From contig BMSM01000003.1 of assembly GCA_014649155.1 (NCBI GenBank), forward strand, positions 62,001 to 126,000: DNA of 64,000 nt, written 5' to 3'. The translations under genes and the position numbers were made by a program. The stretch is from Streptomyces griseoviridis (GTDB lineage: Bacteria; Actinomycetota; Actinomycetes; Streptomycetales; Streptomycetaceae). The notes below the pieces were generated by a model that worked only from the letters and a program-made list of their open reading frames with translations, was not told the DNA's origin and did no database searches. This document shows positions 61,388 to 64,000 of this stretch, in pieces; position 1 is the first letter of the stretch; every line of letters starts with the position of its first letter.

Positions 61388-62773
61388 ATGGCCGCAAGGC
61401 CTCTCGTCGCGCGGCAGCCGAACGAACGGCTGCAGGCGCTCATCCAGGAAGCGGGCTGCTCCAACGCGGGGCTCGCCCGCCGGGTCAACATGTGCGGCGC
61501 CGAGCACGGTCTCGACCTGCGGTACGACAAGACGTCGGTGGCGCGCTGGCTGCGCGGACAGCAGCCGCGGGGCCGGGCGCCGGCGATCATCGCGGAGGCG
61601 CTGGGCCGCAAGCTCGGCCGGACGGTCACGATCGACGAGATCGGCATGGCCAACGGCAAGAACCTCGCGTCCGGCGTCGGCCTCCAGTTCTCCCCGACGG
61701 TCCTGGGCGCCATCGAGCAGGTCTGCGAGCTGTGGCGCAGCGACGTGGGCCGGCGGGACTTCCTGTCCGGCTCCTCGGTCGCGGCGTCCGCGCTGGTCGA
61801 GCCGAGCCGGGACTGGCTGATCTCCGCGCCCGACGCGCAGGTCTCGCGCGCCGCCGGGCCCCGGGTCGGCCAGTCCGACGTGGCGGCGGTGCGGGCGATG
61901 ACCCAGGCCCTGGTCGACCTGGACCACCAGTACGGCAGCGGGCACGTCCGGCCGGTCGTCGTGCACTACCTCAACAGCGTGGTCTCCGGGCTGCTCGCCG
62001 GGTCCTACCGGGAGGCGGTCGGCCGGGACCTGTTCGGGGCCGTCGCCCGGCTGACCGAACTGGCCGGGTACATGGCTGTCGACACCGGCCAGCCCGGACT
62101 CGCCCAGCGGTACTACATCCAGGCGCTGCGCCTCGCGCAGGCGGCCGGCGACCGCGGCTACGGCGGTTACGTGCTCGCCGCGTCCATGAGCCACCTCGCC
62201 GCGCAGCTCGGGAACCCCCGGGAGATCGCGCAGTTGGCGCGCGCGGCGCAGGAGGGCGCACGGGGGCGCGTCACCCCGCGCGCGGAGTCGATGTTCCACG
62301 CCGCCGAGGCCCGCGGGCACGCCCTGCTCGGCGATGTGCGGGCGGCCCAGGAGGCCGCCGGGCGGGCGACGGCCGCGCTGGAGGCGGCGGACGCGGACGC
62401 CGGCGACGACCCGGAGTGGATCGCCCACTTCGACGGGGCCTACCTGGCCGACGAGTTGGCGCACTGCCACCGCGACCTCGGGCAGCCGGAGGCGGCGGCG
62501 CGGTACGCCGAGGAGTCCCTGGCCGGGCACCCGCCGACCCGGGCCCGACGCCGGGCGATCGGCTACGTGCTGCTGGCCAGCGCCCAGGTGCAGCGCCGCG
62601 AGATCGAGGAGGCGTGCAGCACGGGCATGAAGGCGGTGGAACTCCTCGGCACCCTGCGCTCCAACCGGGGCGCCGAGTACCTGGAGGACCTCCAGCAGCG
62701 CCTGGAGCCGTACCGCGAGGAGTCGGTGGTACGGGAGTTCGGCGCCCGCGTCGACCTCCAGGCGGCTGCCTGA
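61388..62773 (+). CDS. HTH and TPR-type transcriptional regulator
   Basis: 461 residues, GGGGG six bases before ATG 61388. Residues about 10-75 form an XRE-like HTH ([26 protein letters not shown]...[24 protein letters not shown]). A [9 protein letters not shown] stretch follows near 120, then helical TPR-like repeats to the C-terminus ([62 protein letters not shown]). It belongs to the large Streptomyces class of HTH-TPR regulators that includes NsdA-like proteins, without being NsdA itself. Followed by a strong terminator. Confidence 0.85.
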   Translation: [461 protein letters not shown]

Positions 62774-62798
62774 CCGACGCCCCGGCGGACCTGGCCGG

Positions 62799-62832
62799 CG
62801 ACCCGGGCGGATGGGGACATCCGCCCGGGTCG
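62799..62832. terminator. 14-bp perfect hairpin after the HTH-TPR gene
   Basis: CGACCCGGGCGGAT-GGGGAC-ATCCGCCCGGGTCG, six-base loop, 26 bases after the stop codon. Confidence 0.9.
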
Positions 62833-63017
62833 TGGGCGAACACCCGGGAAAGCAGGGGGAGGTGGGGGAGCGGAAAAGTCAACGGGACGCTGTGGCCCGG
62901 TTCTGTTACCGCCGTCACAGGGGAAAAGGTCAGGTCCCGTGCGGCGTGGCAGCGGGTTCGGGGGACCCGGTAGCGTGAGCCGACGATTCCGAAGGTCCCC
63001 CATGCGTAGGAGCCCCG

Positions 63018-64000
63018 GTGACACAGAGTGGACAGGGCGAGGAGCCCTCGGCGCGCCCGGCGCGCGAAGGCATCGTGCTGCCCTCCGACGGCGGCGAGCC
63101 CCTGTTGCCGGGCATGACGGGCGCGACCGCCGGTCCGCCGTCCGGCCCGCCCGCCCCGCCCCCCGCCGCCCCCGCCGGCGGCCAGTCCTGGAACGAGGCG
63201 TGGGGGCCCGGCGGCCCGCAGCCGGGCCCCCACGCCCCCTGGGACACCCCCGGACAGCACCCGCGGCAGCCCGCCCCCGACGCCTGGTCCCCGGCCCCGG
63301 CCGGTCCGGGCCCGCTGCCCCCGGAGGGCGCCCGGCCCCCGGCGTACGGCGGTCAGCCGCAGCCCTACGGCGGCCAGGACCCTGCGTACGGCGGCCAGGA
63401 CCCTGCGTACGGCGGCCAGCCCCAGCCCTACGGCGGTCAGCCCCCGGCGTACGGCGCCCAGCAGCCCCCGTACCCCCAGCAGGGCGGTGCGGCGCCGCTG
63501 CCGCCCGCGCAGGAGCAGGCCACCCAGTACCTGCCGCCCGTGCCGGCTCCGGCCGACGAGGGCGCGACGCAGTACCTCCCGCACATACCCCCCGCGCCCG
63601 CCGACGAGGGCGCCACCCAGTACCTGCCGCCGGTCGCGCCCGGCGCGCTGCCGCCCGAGCAGCCCCCGCCGCACCAGTCCGAGGAGACCCGCTCGCTCGG
63701 CGTGGTCAAGCCCGGCGGCCCGCGGGGCGCCGGCCCCGTGCCGACCCCCGCCGCGCACCCCGACGCGCAGGCCACGCAGTACATCCCGCCCGTGCCCGGC
63801 GGTGCGGAGCGCCAGCCGCCCGCCGAGTTCGACAACCTCTTCCGCGGCGCCCCGGCCGGTGACGGCCCGGCCGGCTCCACCCAGCAGATGCCGATGCCCG
63901 GCACCCCCCAGCCCCCCGGCCCCGGCGCCCCCTACGGATACGCCCCGCAGGACCCGGGCGGCGGCGGGCGGCGCGGCGGCGGGGACCGGCGCACCGGTTC
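63018..64000 (+). CDS. proline-rich protein, N-terminal part (cut by window end)
   Basis: GTG 63018 with GGAG four bases upstream opens a frame without stop to the window edge (327 codons visible). VTQSGQGEEPSARPAREGIVLPSDGGEPLLPGM begins it. The rest is Pro/Gly/Gln-rich and disordered, with repeats AYGGQDP (four or five times) and ATQYLPPV/ATQYIPPV (four times, about 30-40 residues apart), ending in a Gly/Arg-rich stretch. In related genes a membrane helix and an extracellular domain follow; that part lies outside. Probably a membrane protein with a long cytoplasmic tail. Expected function unknown. Confidence 0.75.
   Translation, partial: MTQSGQGEEPSARPAREGIVLPSDGGEPLLPGMTGATAGPPSGPPAPPPAAPAGGQSWNEAWGPGGPQPGPHAPWDTPGQHPRQPAPDAWSPAPAGPGPLPPEGARPPAYGGQPQPYGGQDPAYGGQDPAYGGQPQPYGGQPPAYGAQQPPYPQQGGAAPLPPAQEQATQYLPPVPAPADEGATQYLPHIPPAPADEGATQYLPPVAPGALPPEQPPPHQSEETRSLGVVKPGGPRGAGPVPTPAAHPDAQATQYIPPVPGGAERQPPAEFDNLFRGAPAGDGPAGSTQQMPMPGTPQPPGPGAPYGYAPQDPGGGGRRGGGDRRTG
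63366..63407 (+). repeat. 21-bp tandem repeat in the proline-rich gene
   Basis: TACGGCGGCCAGGACCCTGCG occurs twice in a row, encoding YGGQDPA twice; further degenerate copies flank it. Confidence 0.9.

Noticed and set aside
59836..62973. 1045-residue plus-strand frame over the hydrolase, Prim-Pol and HTH-TPR genes
   Set aside because: Accidental open frame through three real genes on both strands; no domain.

Overview
The window is chromosomal DNA from a Streptomyces or very close relative. GC is very high, third positions are almost all G or C, and GTG/TTG/CTG starts are common. The gene content is typical of the genus: a conservon, a WhiJ/Scr1-type regulator locus, futalosine-pathway menaquinone genes, and a DmdR1-type iron regulator. 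The order csp-mqnD-mqnB ... serC ... AtuA/carboxylase/acyl-CoA cluster ... citrate synthase ... SIS protein-dmdR1 matches, from memory, the SCO43xx core region of S. coelicolor. Most of it therefore looks like conserved core chromosome with local insertions, deletions and repeat-element expansion. No rRNA, tRNA, CRISPR, complete insertion sequence or prophage was seen.

Layout. 1-7.6 kb: the 5' end of an XPB-type helicase gene, an unusual UPF0114-IstB fusion gene, two very small exported-peptide genes, a helicase-associated protein sharing a domain with XPB, a membrane protein, a HAD hydrolase and a cold-shock protein. 7.6-11.2 kb (minus strand): MFS transporter, DUF2771 lipoprotein, mqnB and mqnD. 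11.5-15.8 kb: a DUF3027 protein and a very large sacsin/Hsp90-type GHKL ATPase. 15.8-17.9 kb: two tandem secreted paralogues with a duplicated promoter block. 17.9-29.3 kb: CtpE-like P-type ATPase, DUF2530 protein, NCS2 purine permease, ribbon-helix-helix protein, MarR-MFS pair, two Uma2 nucleases with copied promoters flanking thpR, a 29-residue membrane peptide, an aldo/keto reductase, an SGNH hydrolase and a secreted beta-propeller protein.

29.4-31.6 kb is a WhiJ/Scr1-type locus: RsbW-like ATPase, XRE-DUF5753 regulator, DUF397 partner and a remnant of a second DUF5753 gene. serC follows. 32.8-37.1 kb is a five-gene translationally coupled conservon (cvnA-D plus a cytochrome P450 lacking the ExxR arginine). 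Then come a three-module FAD/Fe-S/CCG oxidoreductase, a NUDIX hydrolase, an EamA exporter, and a deletion scar joining a headless nitroreductase remnant to a headless TetR gene.

43.2-53.3 kb is one long coupled catabolic operon: TIGR03084 protein, AtuA-type protein, acyl-CoA carboxylase beta, biotin carboxylase-BCCP, acyl-CoA dehydrogenase, acyl-CoA ligase, enoyl-CoA hydratase and TetR regulator. It reads as activation, oxidation, carboxylation and hydration of a branched or isoprenoid-like acid. A CAAGC-AC-GCTTG palindrome on its promoter is a candidate site for the TetR protein. pdxH, a citrate synthase, a PAS-GAF sensor protein, a SIS-domain protein and dmdR1 follow, then an alpha/beta hydrolase without the nucleophile serine, a stand-alone Prim-Pol protein, an HTH-TPR regulator, and the 5' part of a proline-rich protein gene cut by the window end.

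Small genes below usual cut-offs (2136-2252, 25725-25814), the fusion gene, the in-frame repeat insertions and the regulatory repeats are the least routine content. All functional statements come from motif reading and family knowledge; no search was run.
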